Origin: Wenzhouxiangella sp. 15190
Lineage (GTDB): Bacteria; Pseudomonadota; Gammaproteobacteria; Xanthomonadales; Wenzhouxiangellaceae
Length of the DNA stretch: 64,000 nucleotides
NCBI RefSeq assembly: GCF_003417465.1
Contig: NZ_QVMV01000028.1
Span: forward strand, 124,001 to 188,000
Direction of reading: 5' to 3'
This document shows positions 36,522 through 47,027 of this stretch, piece by piece; the first letter of the stretch is position 1, and every line of letters begins with the position of its first letter. The notes beneath the pieces are model-generated. The model did not search any database, had not been told where the DNA came from, and saw only the letters and a list, made by a program, of their open reading frames with translations. Position numbers and translations under genes: made by a program.

Positions 36522-37308
36522 GTCCGGCGCAACCGAGCGTCTGCAGAAGATACTGGCCCGTGCCGGACTGGGCTCGCGACGCAAGCTCGAAGCGAGAATC
36601 GAGGCGGGCGAGATTCGCGTCGACGGCCGTATCGCCGAACTCGGCGCGACCGTCGGTGACGGCAGTCTGGTCGAGCTGGACGGCAGGCGATTTCGTATCA
36701 CGAGCCGGCCGGCCGAACATCGCACCCTGATCTACAACAAGCCCGAAGGCGAGGTCACCACCCGCAACGATCCGGAAGGCCGCCGCACGGTATTCGACCG
36801 CCTGCCCGGCCTCCAGCAGGGACGCTGGATCGCCATCGGCCGCCTCGACATCAACACCGCCGGTCTACTGGTCCTGACCACCGACGGCGAACTGGCCAAC
36901 CGCATGATGCATCCATCCGGTCAGGTCGACCGCGAGTACCTGTGCCGCGTCCGCGGCTCGGTCAGCGAGGAACAGATCGAGCAACTCCTGAGCGGCGTGC
37001 AGCTCGACGACGGGCCGGCCCGATTCAGCGACATCGTGGCCGGAGAAGTCACCGGCGGACACAGCTGGTACACGGTGGCGCTCATGGAAGGTCGCTACCG
37101 CGAAGTCCGCCGCCTCTGGGAAGCCGTCGGCGCACAGGTCGCTCGACTCAAGCGCGTGCGATTCGGCCCCGTTTTCCTGCCGTCCCGCGTCAAGAGCGGG
37201 CAGTACGAGGAGCTCTCACCGGCCGACCACCGCGTCCTGCGCGAGGACGTCGGCCTGTCCTCGATAAATGTGGAACTAATGGCGGAAGAGGTTTCGAGTT
37301 CCCGATAG
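36325..37308 (+). CDS. rluB: 23S rRNA pseudouridine(2605) synthase family protein
   Basis: A 327-residue protein from ATG 36325, preceded by GAAGGA; an ATG at 36451 would shorten the tail. Residues 1-65 are a Lys/Arg/Ser/Thr-rich disordered segment. Next come an S4 domain (ERLQKILARAGLGSRRKLEARIEAGEIRVDG) and the pseudouridine synthase core with catalytic Asp in GRLDINTAGLLVLTTDG. Family subtype RluB is inferred from this motif and the scpB neighbour. It overlaps scpB by 197 bases. Confidence 0.93.
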   Translation: MSKSTRKKTTSRNSTTKKSGKRSTRVNRTGETTRPKHRSKKTMNRQHSRKKARAEKPKASGEKLTESGATERLQKILARAGLGSRRKLEARIEAGEIRVDGRIAELGATVGDGSLVELDGRRFRITSRPAEHRTLIYNKPEGEVTTRNDPEGRRTVFDRLPGLQQGRWIAIGRLDINTAGLLVLTTDGELANRMMHPSGQVDREYLCRVRGSVSEEQIEQLLSGVQLDDGPARFSDIVAGEVTGGHSWYTVALMEGRYREVRRLWEAVGAQVARLKRVRFGPVFLPSRVKSGQYEELSPADHRVLREDVGLSSINVELMAEEVSSSR

Positions 37309-37351
37309 AGGATTCGTAAACCCTCGCTACTTGGCGATGGATCACTCTTGT

Positions 37352-37511
37352 AATGTTCAAGATCCAAGCACCACAAACAAACAAATCTCAATGACCGAAA
37401 TTTCAAGTGATCAAAACGAATCGGGGCGCTTCGAACGCCTGAGGCCGTGTCTTGATCATTCGGTCATTGAAACATTGGTCCTTGTTTGAGAATTGGTGCT
37501 TGGTACTTGGA
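37352..37511. repeat. Inverted repeat, family B, between rluB and the OmpA-like gene
   Basis: Left arm CAAGATCCAAGCACCACAAA with CAATGACCGAAATTTCAA; right arm TTCGGTCATTGAAACATTGG with GAATTGGTGCTTGGTACTTGG. The inner pair ATGACCGAA (37390) / TTCGGTCAT (37459) is exact. The 310-base gap 37309-37618 holds only this element and a hairpin. Confidence 0.85.
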
Positions 37512-37574
37512 CATTGATGCGTTGGAGCAATCGGTCTTATGACCGATCCATCCGGCTTTGAGCCGCAATAGCAG

Positions 37575-37598
37575 ACCACCGGCGTAGGCGCCGGTGGT
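37575..37598 (-). terminator. Hairpin beyond the OmpA-like gene
   Basis: A perfect 10-base stem, ACCACCGGCG / CGCCGGTGGT, with a 4-base loop lies 20 bases past the OmpA-like stop. It has no T-run on either strand, so termination is only a guess. Confidence 0.4.
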
Positions 37599-37618
37599 CG
37601 TTGACAGACCTTCGCCCG

Positions 37619-38290
37619 TCACTCCTCCGTGATCGGCATGAGCGTCAGTTCCACGCGACGGTTGGCGGTGCGGCCGGCCTCGGTCTCGTTGCTTGCGATC
37701 GGGTGATCCGGACCGTAGCCGTAGGTGGCCAGGCGTACGGAATTGATGCCCTGGGATACTAGGTAGTCTCCGACCGCCTCGGCCCTGCGCTCGGACAGTT
37801 CCATGTTGTAGCTGCGCGGGCCGGTCGAGTCGGTATGCCCGTCGATGACCAGCACGGTCTTTTCATATTCCTCGAGCACCAGCGCGACCGATTCGAGCAC
37901 GTCGAAGAACTCCGAGCGCAGACTGGCGCTGTCGAAATCGAAGGTGACATTGCCCGGCATGTTGAGAATGATTTCGTCGCCACGGCGGGTCACGCTCACG
38001 CCGGTTCCTTCGAGTTGCCGCCTCAGTTCCGCTTCCTGGCGATCCATGTAGTTGCCGATCGCCGCGCCGCTGAGCGCCCCGATCCCGGCGCCAATGGCCG
38101 CGCGCTCGAGTCGGTCGCCACCGCTGATGGCGCCGATGACGGCACCGACGCCGGCGCCGATGGCCGCACCCTGGCCGGTGCGCGAGGTCCGTTCCTCACC
38201 GGTGTAAGGGTCGGTGGTGGCGCAAGCGCTGATCAGCAGGATCATCACGATGGTCAGCAGCTTGGCAATCTTCTGTGTCAGGGTTCTCAT
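37619..38290 (-). CDS. OmpA-family lipoprotein with glycine-zipper segment
   Basis: A 223-residue protein from ATG 38290 (lipobox LLISAC, Cys23); frame upstream to 38509 is non-coding. After DPYTGEER comes a glycine-zipper region (GAAIGAGVGAVIGAISGG, GAGIGALSGAAIGNYMD). The C-terminal OmpA domain binds peptidoglycan (VLVIDGHTDSTGPRSYNMELSERRAEAV ... NRRVELTL). This is the YfiB/YiaD-type architecture. It anchors outer membrane to cell wall. Confidence 0.93.
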   Translation of the reverse strand: MRTLTQKIAKLLTIVMILLISACATTDPYTGEERTSRTGQGAAIGAGVGAVIGAISGGDRLERAAIGAGIGALSGAAIGNYMDRQEAELRRQLEGTGVSVTRRGDEIILNMPGNVTFDFDSASLRSEFFDVLESVALVLEEYEKTVLVIDGHTDSTGPRSYNMELSERRAEAVGDYLVSQGINSVRLATYGYGPDHPIASNETEAGRTANRRVELTLMPITEE

Positions 38291-38387
38291 ACACGCTCCA
38301 TAGGGTCGGGTCAGCGACCGGTCACAATATGCTGTTGTCTGATGGTACACCGCGAGCCGTTCAACCCCGGCTGAATGACAGCGGTTG

Positions 38388-39757
<1,370 letters not shown>

Positions 39758-39761
<4 letters not shown>

Positions 39762-41230
39762 TCCGATTGCTCCGGAAGATGCAGTTCCATACGACTTCCC
39801 CCAAGCGCCCTGCTCTCACCGACTTCGATCGACGCGCCGTGCTCCTCGGCCACGCCGTGGACGATGGCCAGGCCGAGTCCGGTACCGCCGCGACCCTTGC
39901 CCGCGGTGTGGAACGGCTCGAAGATGCGCTTGCGCTGGGTGGGCGGCACGCCGGGACCGTCGTCCTCGACGGCCGCCACGATGCGCCCCTGCCCATCGGG
40001 TGCCAAGCTCACCACGACACGCGTTTCCGCCGCCTGGACGGCATTGCGGACCAGGTTGAGCAGCGCATGCTCCAGGCGTATCGACCAGCCCATGGTCTCC
40101 AACCGGCGCTCGGGCGAACGGTACGCCAACTCGATACCCCGACTTTCGCACTCCGGTCGCACACTGGCCAGCACGCGCTGCAACAGGCGATCGAGATCCA
40201 CGACTTCGGGCTCGGAGCGGTCGCTGCGGGCGAACTCCATGAGCTGGTTGATCAGTTCGCGCGTACGGTTCACCTGCCTTCGAATGCGCTCGAGGCGTCG
40301 AACGGAATCCTCCGACAAGCCCTCGTCGCGCTGGAGGCGGCGGGTGTCGGCGTCGATCACCGTCAGGGGTGCGCCGAGTTCGTGCGCAACCCCGGAGGAA
40401 AACTGCCCCAGCCGGGCCAGGCTCTCCTGGGCCAGCATGCGACGCTCCATTTTTCGGCGTTGCCGGCGCTGCTCGGCCAGTTGCCCGGCCATTCGATCGA
40501 GACCGTCGAGCATCCGGTTGAATGCCGCCGCAACGCCCGAGATTTCGGTCGGGCCGTCGGTTTCCGCACGATGTGAGCGATCGCCGGACTCGATGCGCGC
40601 CATCGAGCCAACGAGCCGTTCTACATGGCGCCCCACGGCCAGCCTGTAGCCGATGCCAACGATCATCAGCATGACGGCCATCACGGCTGCCCACGCCAGC
40701 CAGGTCCGGTTCCGGATCTCATTGAGACGTTGCGTGATTTCGCTTTCCAGGCGAACGACCTGCAGGAGTCCCTCGATACGGCCGGTCCGTCCGGTCAGAG
40801 GCACGAAATAGGAGAACACGTCCTCACCGGCAAGCTGGGCGTAACGACCCATCTCCTCCCCCATCTCGACAAGCTCGACCGCCTCGATCTGTTCGCGCCG
40901 GCCCGGATAGGCCTCACCCGCCACGGCGATGCGCCGCCCACCCGCACCGTAGACATAGGCGCCGTAAACCCTTCCGATCTCGAAGACCGCATCGAGGGTC
41001 TGCTTGATGCTGTCAAGATTGCCTTCCTGCAGGGCCCGCTCCACCGGCACACGGGTCGCCCGCGCGACCAGCTCGATCTCCTTCTCGAGCCGGCTCTCGA
41101 CCGTATCCTCGACTGCCGCGTAGGTCAGCCACACCGCCAGTGTGCCGAACACGGCAAGCGGCAGCACCACCAGCAGTGCGAGCTGCAAACGAAGGCTTCG
41201 TAGTGCTCTCAAAAACGTCACATGTTTCAT
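39758..41230 (-). CDS. Membrane sensor histidine kinase
   Basis: A 490-residue protein. It has two transmembrane helices (about 14-36 and 176-198) bracketing a periplasmic sensor region, then HAMP, then a HisKA domain with His283 in SGVAHELGAPLTVIDAD, then HATPase with N box LVRNAVQAAE, G1 DDGPGVP and G2 GGTGLGLAIVHGV. It should phosphorylate the NtrC-type regulator encoded immediately downstream (ATGA overlap). The signal is unknown. Confidence 0.94.
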
Positions 41231-41239
41231 TATGACACA
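41223..41239. promoter_or_regulatory. Candidate regulator-binding palindrome upstream of the sigma-54 promoter
   Basis: TGTTTCAT-T-ATGACACA is an imperfect 17-base dyad (7 of 8 positions) about 65 bases upstream of the -24 element, a usual place for an NtrC-type enhancer. It overlaps the kinase start codon. AAAGGGT (41244) / ACCCTTT (41276) is a second dyad nearby. Function inferred only from position. Confidence 0.35.
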
Positions 41240-41304
41240 TCAAAAAGGGTACTTGCCAACCAACCAGCAGCTGCAACCCTTTGATTTTTCGTCCATGGCG
41301 CATT

Positions 41305-41321
41305 TGGCACGCGCATTGCAT
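41305..41321 (+). promoter_or_regulatory. Sigma-54 promoter of the DUF4168 gene
   Basis: TGGCAC-GCGCA-TTGCAT matches the -24/-12 consensus TGGCAC-N5-TTGCW exactly. Transcription should start near 41332, about 35 bases before the ATG at 41368. The adjacent regulator carries GAFTGA and is a candidate activator. Confidence 0.88.
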
Positions 41322-41367
41322 ATACGGAAGCGCCAAGACAAACCCACATGACACCAAGGAGTGAAAC

Positions 41368-41745
41368 ATGACCATTGGCAATACTTCCAAGCTCTTCGCC
41401 GCACTCATTGCCCTGACCTTCAGCCTGGCCGTGGTGGCCCAGGAGGGGCAGCAAACGCAACCGCAACAGCAGCAGCCTGAAACCATCGACGTCAGCGACC
41501 AGCAGCTCGAGCAGTTCGCTGAAGCGCAGACCGAAATCTCCGGCATCCAGCAGGACTTCTCCTCGCGCCTGCAGGAAGTCGAAGATCCGGAGAAGGCTCA
41601 GGATCTGCAGCGCCAGGCCAATGAAGAAATGACCGCTGCCGTCGAGGACGCGGGCCTGGATGTGGAATCGTTCAACCAGATCGCCATGGCGATCCAGAAC
41701 GACCCCGAACTGCAGCAGAAGCTGACCGAAATGCTTCAGCAGTAA
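41368..41745 (+). CDS. Exported DUF4168 protein
   Basis: A 125-residue protein with a Sec signal peptide (cleavage near VVAQEG), a Gln/Pro-rich stretch, and a helical DUF4168 domain (SDQQLEQFAEAQTEISGIQQ, SFNQIAMAIQNDPELQQKL). The family is small, exported and of unknown function. It has AAGGAG just upstream of the ATG, its own sigma-54 promoter and its own terminator, so it is a single-gene transcript, probably controlled by the two-component pair next door. Confidence 0.9.
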   Translation: MTIGNTSKLFAALIALTFSLAVVAQEGQQTQPQQQQPETIDVSDQQLEQFAEAQTEISGIQQDFSSRLQEVEDPEKAQDLQRQANEEMTAAVEDAGLDVESFNQIAMAIQNDPELQQKLTEMLQQ

Positions 41746-41786
41746 TTCGCTGCGAATTTCTCGGCTCTGCCGAGACCTGAAGCAAG

Positions 41787-41820
41787 AAAACCGGGGCGGT
41801 TGACCGCTCCGGTTTTTTTT
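41787..41820 (+). terminator. Rho-independent terminator of the DUF4168 gene
   Basis: AAACCGGGGCGGT / ACCGCTCCGGTTT stem with a two-base loop, followed by a run of eight T. Confidence 0.92.
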
Positions 41821-41843
41821 ATCCCTGACCCCTGGACAACACC

Positions 41844-42419
41844 TCAGGGGTTGTAAATCGTATTGCCCCGGGCAACGTAGCGCTCCAGCACACGGGCCGC
41901 TTCCTCGCGCAGGATTCCCGAGCGAACCTCGATACCGCGCCGCTCGAGCGCCTCGACCCAGTCGGCCGGCTTTTCCCCTTCATCGAAACCCGACGCCTCG
42001 GCATCGGCTCTGGTTGCACCACACAAAACCGAGCTCACGCCCGACCAGGGGATCGCTCCGAAACACATGGCGCAAGGCTCGCAGGACGTGACGAGCTGGA
42101 GCGCGCCAAGTCCAGTGTCGGCCAGGCTCCACGAGCCCATCACCCGCTGGGCCACGCTCAACGCCAGGATTTCCGCATGGGCCGCCGAACAAAGCTGGTG
42201 CTCCACGCGGTTGACGCCCAGGGCGACAACCTCGCCGCTGTCTTGTACGACAACCAGCGCGCCGAAGGGACCACCGGTCTTGCGGCGCTCGTTCTGGTCG
42301 GACAGGCTGATAGCCGCCGCCATCCGTTCGCGGGCACTCGGCAGACGGTCAGGCAGCTTTTCGGCAAATTCCTCGATCCAGTCGGGAAGATCCACCCGAA
42401 TCCCGAAATCCGCCCTCAT
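41844..42419 (-). CDS. Nucleoside/guanine deaminase family protein
   Basis: A 191-residue cytidine-deaminase-fold protein. The zinc and proton-shuttle motif is HAEILAL, and the second motif is TSCEPCAMCFGAIPWSG (PCxxC). Overall it resembles guanine deaminase/tRNA-specific adenosine deaminase relatives. The longer N- and C-termini (ISLSDQNERRKTGGPFGALVV; ARGNTIYNP) favour a free-base or nucleoside deaminase over TadA. The 4-base overlap with rlmB suggests cotranscription. The substrate is not determinable here. Confidence 0.88.
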   Translation of the reverse strand: MRADFGIRVDLPDWIEEFAEKLPDRLPSARERMAAAISLSDQNERRKTGGPFGALVVVQDSGEVVALGVNRVEHQLCSAAHAEILALSVAQRVMGSWSLADTGLGALQLVTSCEPCAMCFGAIPWSGVSSVLCGATRADAEASGFDEGEKPADWVEALERRGIEVRSGILREEAARVLERYVARGNTIYNP

Positions 42420-43150
42420 GACATCCTCCTCTCGACAGCAGCAAACAGGGCGATTCCCGTTGCCACGGAAACATTCAGACTCTCGATGGCGCCCGGCATG
42501 GGAATCTCGACCAGTTCATCGCAATGCTCGCGCGTAAGCCGGCGCATGCCGCCCTCCTCGCCGCCGAGCACCATGGCCAGTCGACCGTCGAGCCGCGCAT
42601 CATAAAGACGCTGCCCCGTCCCGGCTGCGAGTCCGACGCGCCAGACATCATGGTCAGCCAACGACCGCAGGCTGCGGGCCAGATTGGTCACGATCACCAG
42701 CTCGACGCGTTCGGCCGCTCCGGCGGCAGCTCGACGCGCTGCGGGCGTCAGCCCCACCGCCTTGTTGCGCGGAATGACGACGGCCGTCACGTCGGCGGCA
42801 GCCGCGGTACGCAGGCAGGCACCGAGGTTGCCGGGATCCTGGACGCCGTCGAGCACCAGGAACAGGGCCCGTTCGTCGATCGTTTCTAGAAGCTCCTGCA
42901 GGCGCCGGTCGTCGCCGGGCTGGCGCGGTTTGAATTCGGCGATCACCCCCTGGTGGCGGACTCGACCGGCCATGCGGTCAAGGGCATGTTCGTCGGCGTG
43001 CTCGACGGTAATGCCGGCTGACTTCAGCGCCTCGCCCAGCGCATTCAGGCGACCACCGCCCGGCTTGAGCCAGGCACGCACGATTCGTTCGGGCGCGATA
43101 CCGAGCAGACCCTCGACTGCATTGACGCCCATTGCCAACTCGCGCTTCAT
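42416..43150 (-). CDS. rlmB: 23S rRNA (guanosine-2251-2'-O)-methyltransferase
   Basis: A 244-residue SpoU-family protein: N-terminal substrate-binding domain (GVNAVEGLLGIAPERI) and a knotted SAM-binding domain with LVLDGVQDPGNLGACLRTA, LGGEEGGMRRLTREHCD and IPMPGAIESLNVSVATGIALF. It modifies G2251 of 23S rRNA. The order rnr-rlmB is the classic one. Confidence 0.96.
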   Translation of the reverse strand: MKRELAMGVNAVEGLLGIAPERIVRAWLKPGGGRLNALGEALKSAGITVEHADEHALDRMAGRVRHQGVIAEFKPRQPGDDRRLQELLETIDERALFLVLDGVQDPGNLGACLRTAAAADVTAVVIPRNKAVGLTPAARRAAAGAAERVELVIVTNLARSLRSLADHDVWRVGLAAGTGQRLYDARLDGRLAMVLGGEEGGMRRLTREHCDELVEIPMPGAIESLNVSVATGIALFAAVERRMS

Positions 43151-43164
43151 AACCCTGCCGGCAG

Positions 43165-45300
43165 TCAGTCGTCCCGGCGCTCGACCAGGCGGAAATCGAT
43201 CTTGCGCTCTTCGAGATTGACGGCGATGACTTCGACGCGCACCTGGTCGGCCAGTCGATAGCGGATGCCGCGTCGCTTGCCCGTCAGGCTCGAGCTGACC
43301 GGATCGAAATGGTAGTAGTCATTGGGCAACGCGGTGACGTGCACAAGGCCGCTGACAGCCAGGCCGTCGAGTTCGACGAACAGCCCGAAACTCGTGACAC
43401 CGGAAATGATGCCGTCGAAGATATCGCCGACATGGCGCTGCATGAACTGGCACTTCAGGCGCTCCTCGACGTCGCGCGAGGCATCCTCCGCCCGGCGCTC
43501 GGTCCATGAGCAGTGCCGACCCAGCTCCTCCATTTGCGAATACCCGTAATGGAAGTCTCCGCGCTTGCGACCGCGGCACAGATGCTTGATGGCGCGATGC
43601 AGTAACAGATCCGGGTAGCGGCGAATGGGCGAGGTGAAATGCGCATAGTGCTCCAGCGCCAGGCCGAAATGCCCCTGATTGTCGGGATGGTAGACGGCCA
43701 TGCTCAGGCTGCGCAGCAGTTGGGCATTGACCAGCGACTCGTTGGGTTTTCCGGCCACCTTGCGCTGGATGGCGGCGAATTGCTGCGGGTCGGGCGTTTC
43801 CGACCAGCGTACCTGGATGCCGTTGAAGCGCAGGAATTCCTCGAGTGACTCGAGCTTTTCCGAAGGTGGCGGCTCATGGACGCGGTAGAGCAACGGGAGC
43901 TTGCCGCGACCGACGAACTTGGCCGCCTCGACATTGGCTGCCACCATCAGTTCCTCGATCAGGCGGTGCGCGTCATGACGCTGCTGAAGCCGGATATTGG
44001 CCACGTTGCCTTCAGTGTCGAACTCGAAGTAGGCCTGTTGCGAATCGAAATCGAGCGCCCCGCGCTGCTCCCGGCGACGGAAGAACAGGCGATAGACCTC
44101 GTAAAGGGCCTGCAGGTTGTCCAGCACATGGCCGAAACGTTCGACCAGTTCCGGGTCGCCCGCTTCCATGATTCGTCGCACATGGTCATAGGTCAGCCGT
44201 GCATGCGAGCGCATCACCGCTTCGTGAAAACGGCTGGAAGTGACCTTTCCCTTGGCGTCGATTTTCATCTCGCAGACCAGGCACAGGCGGTCGACCTTCG
44301 GGTTGAGCGAACACAGGCCGTTCGAAAGTGCCTCGGGGAGCATCGGAATGACCCGGTCGGGGAAGTAAACCGAAGTGCCGCGCTTTTCCGCCTCTTCGTC
44401 CAGGGGCTTTTCGGGCTTCACGTACTCGGCGACGTCGGCGATCGCCACAAAAACCCGAAAGCCGTCGCCCCGGGACTCGGCGTACACAGCATCGTCGAGG
44501 TCACGCGCATCCGCGCCGTCGATGGTCACCAGGGGAAGTTCACGCAAATCCAGCCGCCCGGAAACCGAGTCCGCGTCGATGGTCTCGTCGAACGAGTCGG
44601 CCTCCCCCACCACTTCGTCGGGAAACTCCCAGGGAAGCTGATGGCTGTAGACGGCAATATCCGTGGCGATACCCGGCTCGTCGGCGTGACCGAGCACCGC
44701 GACGATTTCGCCCACCGCGCCGCGCTTCATGGCCGGCGGCTTGTCGATACGCACCACCACGACCTGCCCCGGCGTGGCCTTGCCGACGCGCTCGGCTGGC
44801 ACGAGGATATCCTGTGTCAGGCGCGGGTCGTCGGGCACGACCGTGGCCACACCCGACTCGATCAGCAGGCGACCGGCCACCTGCGCGTGGACGCGCTCGA
44901 CGACCTCGACGATGGCGCCTTCCTTCCGGCCTCGCCGATCGACCGCGGTAACCGCCGCCAGCACCCGGTCGCCGTTGAAGACCTGGCGCATCTGCTTGGG
45001 TGCCAGAAACAGATCCTCGCTGTCGCCGTCGGTGACGACAAAGCCGTAGCCGTCCGGGTGGGCACTGATCCGACCGGAGACGAGATCCATCTGGGAAGGC
45101 AGTCCATAGGCCGCCCGCCGGTTCTTGACCAACTCGCCCGATGCAACCATCTCCATCAGAACCGGTCTCAGAAACTCGTCCGACTGCGGTTTGTCCAGGC
45201 CGAAAAGGTGGGAAAGCTGGCGACGCGTGACCGGTCGACCAGCCTCGTCCAAGGCCGCGCGAATGCGTTCGCGCGAGATATGCGAAGATTGTTTGCTCAT
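43165..45300 (-). CDS. rnr: Ribonuclease R
   Basis: A 711-residue protein from ATG 45300 (MSKQSSHISRERIRAAL); the frame to 45342 is not family-like. It has an N-terminal winged helix, cold-shock domains (GRISAHPDGYGFVV), a catalytic RNB domain with TIDGADARDLDDAVYAE, and a C-terminal S1 domain (GDIFDGIISGVTSFGLFVELDG). It degrades structured RNA 3' to 5'. It is shorter than E. coli RNase R because the Lys-rich tail is nearly absent. Confidence 0.96.
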   Translation of the reverse strand: MSKQSSHISRERIRAALDEAGRPVTRRQLSHLFGLDKPQSDEFLRPVLMEMVASGELVKNRRAAYGLPSQMDLVSGRISAHPDGYGFVVTDGDSEDLFLAPKQMRQVFNGDRVLAAVTAVDRRGRKEGAIVEVVERVHAQVAGRLLIESGVATVVPDDPRLTQDILVPAERVGKATPGQVVVVRIDKPPAMKRGAVGEIVAVLGHADEPGIATDIAVYSHQLPWEFPDEVVGEADSFDETIDADSVSGRLDLRELPLVTIDGADARDLDDAVYAESRGDGFRVFVAIADVAEYVKPEKPLDEEAEKRGTSVYFPDRVIPMLPEALSNGLCSLNPKVDRLCLVCEMKIDAKGKVTSSRFHEAVMRSHARLTYDHVRRIMEAGDPELVERFGHVLDNLQALYEVYRLFFRRREQRGALDFDSQQAYFEFDTEGNVANIRLQQRHDAHRLIEELMVAANVEAAKFVGRGKLPLLYRVHEPPPSEKLESLEEFLRFNGIQVRWSETPDPQQFAAIQRKVAGKPNESLVNAQLLRSLSMAVYHPDNQGHFGLALEHYAHFTSPIRRYPDLLLHRAIKHLCRGRKRGDFHYGYSQMEELGRHCSWTERRAEDASRDVEERLKCQFMQRHVGDIFDGIISGVTSFGLFVELDGLAVSGLVHVTALPNDYYHFDPVSSSLTGKRRGIRYRLADQVRVEVIAVNLEERKIDFRLVERRDD

Positions 45301-45419
45301 GCCCTTTATTGTACCTGTCCACACGTTCACCGGATGCCACATCTACCTTCCATCCGCCGTTGGTTGACCTGACCTGTCATGCCGGCATAATTGGCCGCTG
45401 CACGAGCCCGAACGAATTC

Positions 45420-47027
45420 ATGCAATCACAGCATCCGTCACGCTCCGCCCTGCCCGGAACCCGAAAGGTCCTGCAGCTGAGCATCGCCACCCTCATCCTG
45501 CTCGGTTCCGGCTGCGCCATGATCGAAACCGAGCAACCGGCAGCCGAGTCCGTTGCCGAACGCAACCCTGCGGACCTGCCCGATCCATTCACGGTGGTCG
45601 AGGAAGCCACGCGCCACCTGGAAAACGATCTCGGAACCGAACCGCAACCGGCCCGGCCGCCTCATCTCTGGGCGCGTGTGGTCGATCGTCTCGCGTTTGC
45701 CGAGTGTCCGGCCGACAGTCGGGCCGAACAGTGGGCCCACTGGTACGGCGACCGCGACGAGTACATGGAGCGTGTTCTCAATCGGGCGCGCCCATGGCTG
45801 TACGACATCGCCGGTGAACTCGAACGCCGGCAGTTGCCCGGCGAACTCGCGCTGCTGCCCATCGTGGAATCGGCCTACGACCCTTTCGCCTACTCGCACG
45901 GGCGTGCCGCCGGCACCTGGCAATTCGTCAGCGCCACCGCGCGCGAGCGCGGTATCGAGATCAACGATTTCTACGACGGACGGCGCGACGTCTGGGCCGC
46001 CACCCGCGCCGCGCTGGATTATCTCGAGTACCTCAACAACAAGTTCGGCGACTGGAACCTGGCCCTGGCCGCTTACAATGGCGGCCAGGGCCGTGTCCAA
46101 AGGGCCATCGAGCGCAACCGCCGCGCCGGCCGGGCCACCACCTGGGAGGTGCTGCCCCTTCCACGAGAAACCCTTGGCTACGTACCCAAACTCAACGGGC
46201 TCGGCTGTCTGTTCAAGGAACCCGCCCGATACGGCTTCGAAATACCGATCTGGGACAACCGTCCACAGGTCGAGCGCATCGAACTGGACGGCCCGGTCGA
46301 TATCGTTGCCCTGTCAGCCGCCGCCAACATCGACATCGCCGAACTGGTCGCCATCAACCCGGGGCTCAACGGCCATCTTACGCCACCGGGCGGGCCCCAC
46401 TACTTGATGGTGCCCGCCGCACGAGCCGAACGCGTACGCGAGGTCATCGACCAGCTCGACACCGAGGATATGATCGTCTGGCGAGAAATTCGCGTGCGCC
46501 CCGGAGATACGCTCTCGCATCTCGCGCGGCGCCACAACACCACGGTGCGCCAGTTACGCGACGCCAACAACCTCAACGGTGATTTTCTTCGCACCGGCCA
46601 GACGCTGCGTCTGGCCGACAATGGGCGCACGCCCGAGAACTCGCCGCACGCCGAACGCTACGCCCGACTCACAAGCCTGCAGCAACGCCTGCTGCCGACA
46701 AGACGCTTTCAGCACCAGGTTCGTCCGGGCGAGAACCTCTGGCTCATCGCACGGCAATACGACGTGACGGTCGATGACCTGCAAAAATGGAACGGTCTCG
46801 GCAACAACGACCTTATCCGGCCGGGCGATCGTATTCTGGTCAACATGTCGCAACCCGGCACCAGCCAGACCCGCCAGTACACGGTCCGCAGCGGCGACTC
46901 GCTATGGACGATCGCCCAGCGCCACGATGTGTCGGTTGGTGAATTGATGCGCTGGAACGGACTGGCCGAAGGCAGCATCCTTCGACCCGGTCAGACTCTG
47001 ACAATCCGCGGGGGTGGCAATGCCTGA
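45420..47027 (+). CDS. mltD: MltD-like lytic transglycosylase with three LysM domains
   Basis: A 535-residue protein from ATG 45420 with lipobox LLGSGC (Cys32). SLT domain: catalytic Glu in LLPIVESAYDPFAYSHGRAAGTWQF and NLALAAYNGGQGRVQRAI. Three LysM repeats follow (VRPGDTLSHLARRH, VRPGENLWLIARQY, VRSGDSLWTIAQRH). It cleaves peptidoglycan glycan strands from the outer membrane. It overlaps the next gene, an M23 peptidase, by 8 bases, so the two wall hydrolases are coupled. Confidence 0.94.
   Translation: MQSQHPSRSALPGTRKVLQLSIATLILLGSGCAMIETEQPAAESVAERNPADLPDPFTVVEEATRHLENDLGTEPQPARPPHLWARVVDRLAFAECPADSRAEQWAHWYGDRDEYMERVLNRARPWLYDIAGELERRQLPGELALLPIVESAYDPFAYSHGRAAGTWQFVSATARERGIEINDFYDGRRDVWAATRAALDYLEYLNNKFGDWNLALAAYNGGQGRVQRAIERNRRAGRATTWEVLPLPRETLGYVPKLNGLGCLFKEPARYGFEIPIWDNRPQVERIELDGPVDIVALSAAANIDIAELVAINPGLNGHLTPPGGPHYLMVPAARAERVREVIDQLDTEDMIVWREIRVRPGDTLSHLARRHNTTVRQLRDANNLNGDFLRTGQTLRLADNGRTPENSPHAERYARLTSLQQRLLPTRRFQHQVRPGENLWLIARQYDVTVDDLQKWNGLGNNDLIRPGDRILVNMSQPGTSQTRQYTVRSGDSLWTIAQRHDVSVGELMRWNGLAEGSILRPGQTLTIRGGGNA

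Noticed and set aside
36451-37308. Alternative shorter RluB start at ATG 36451
   Set aside because: It lacks a ribosome-binding site as good as that of 36325; kept only as an open possibility.
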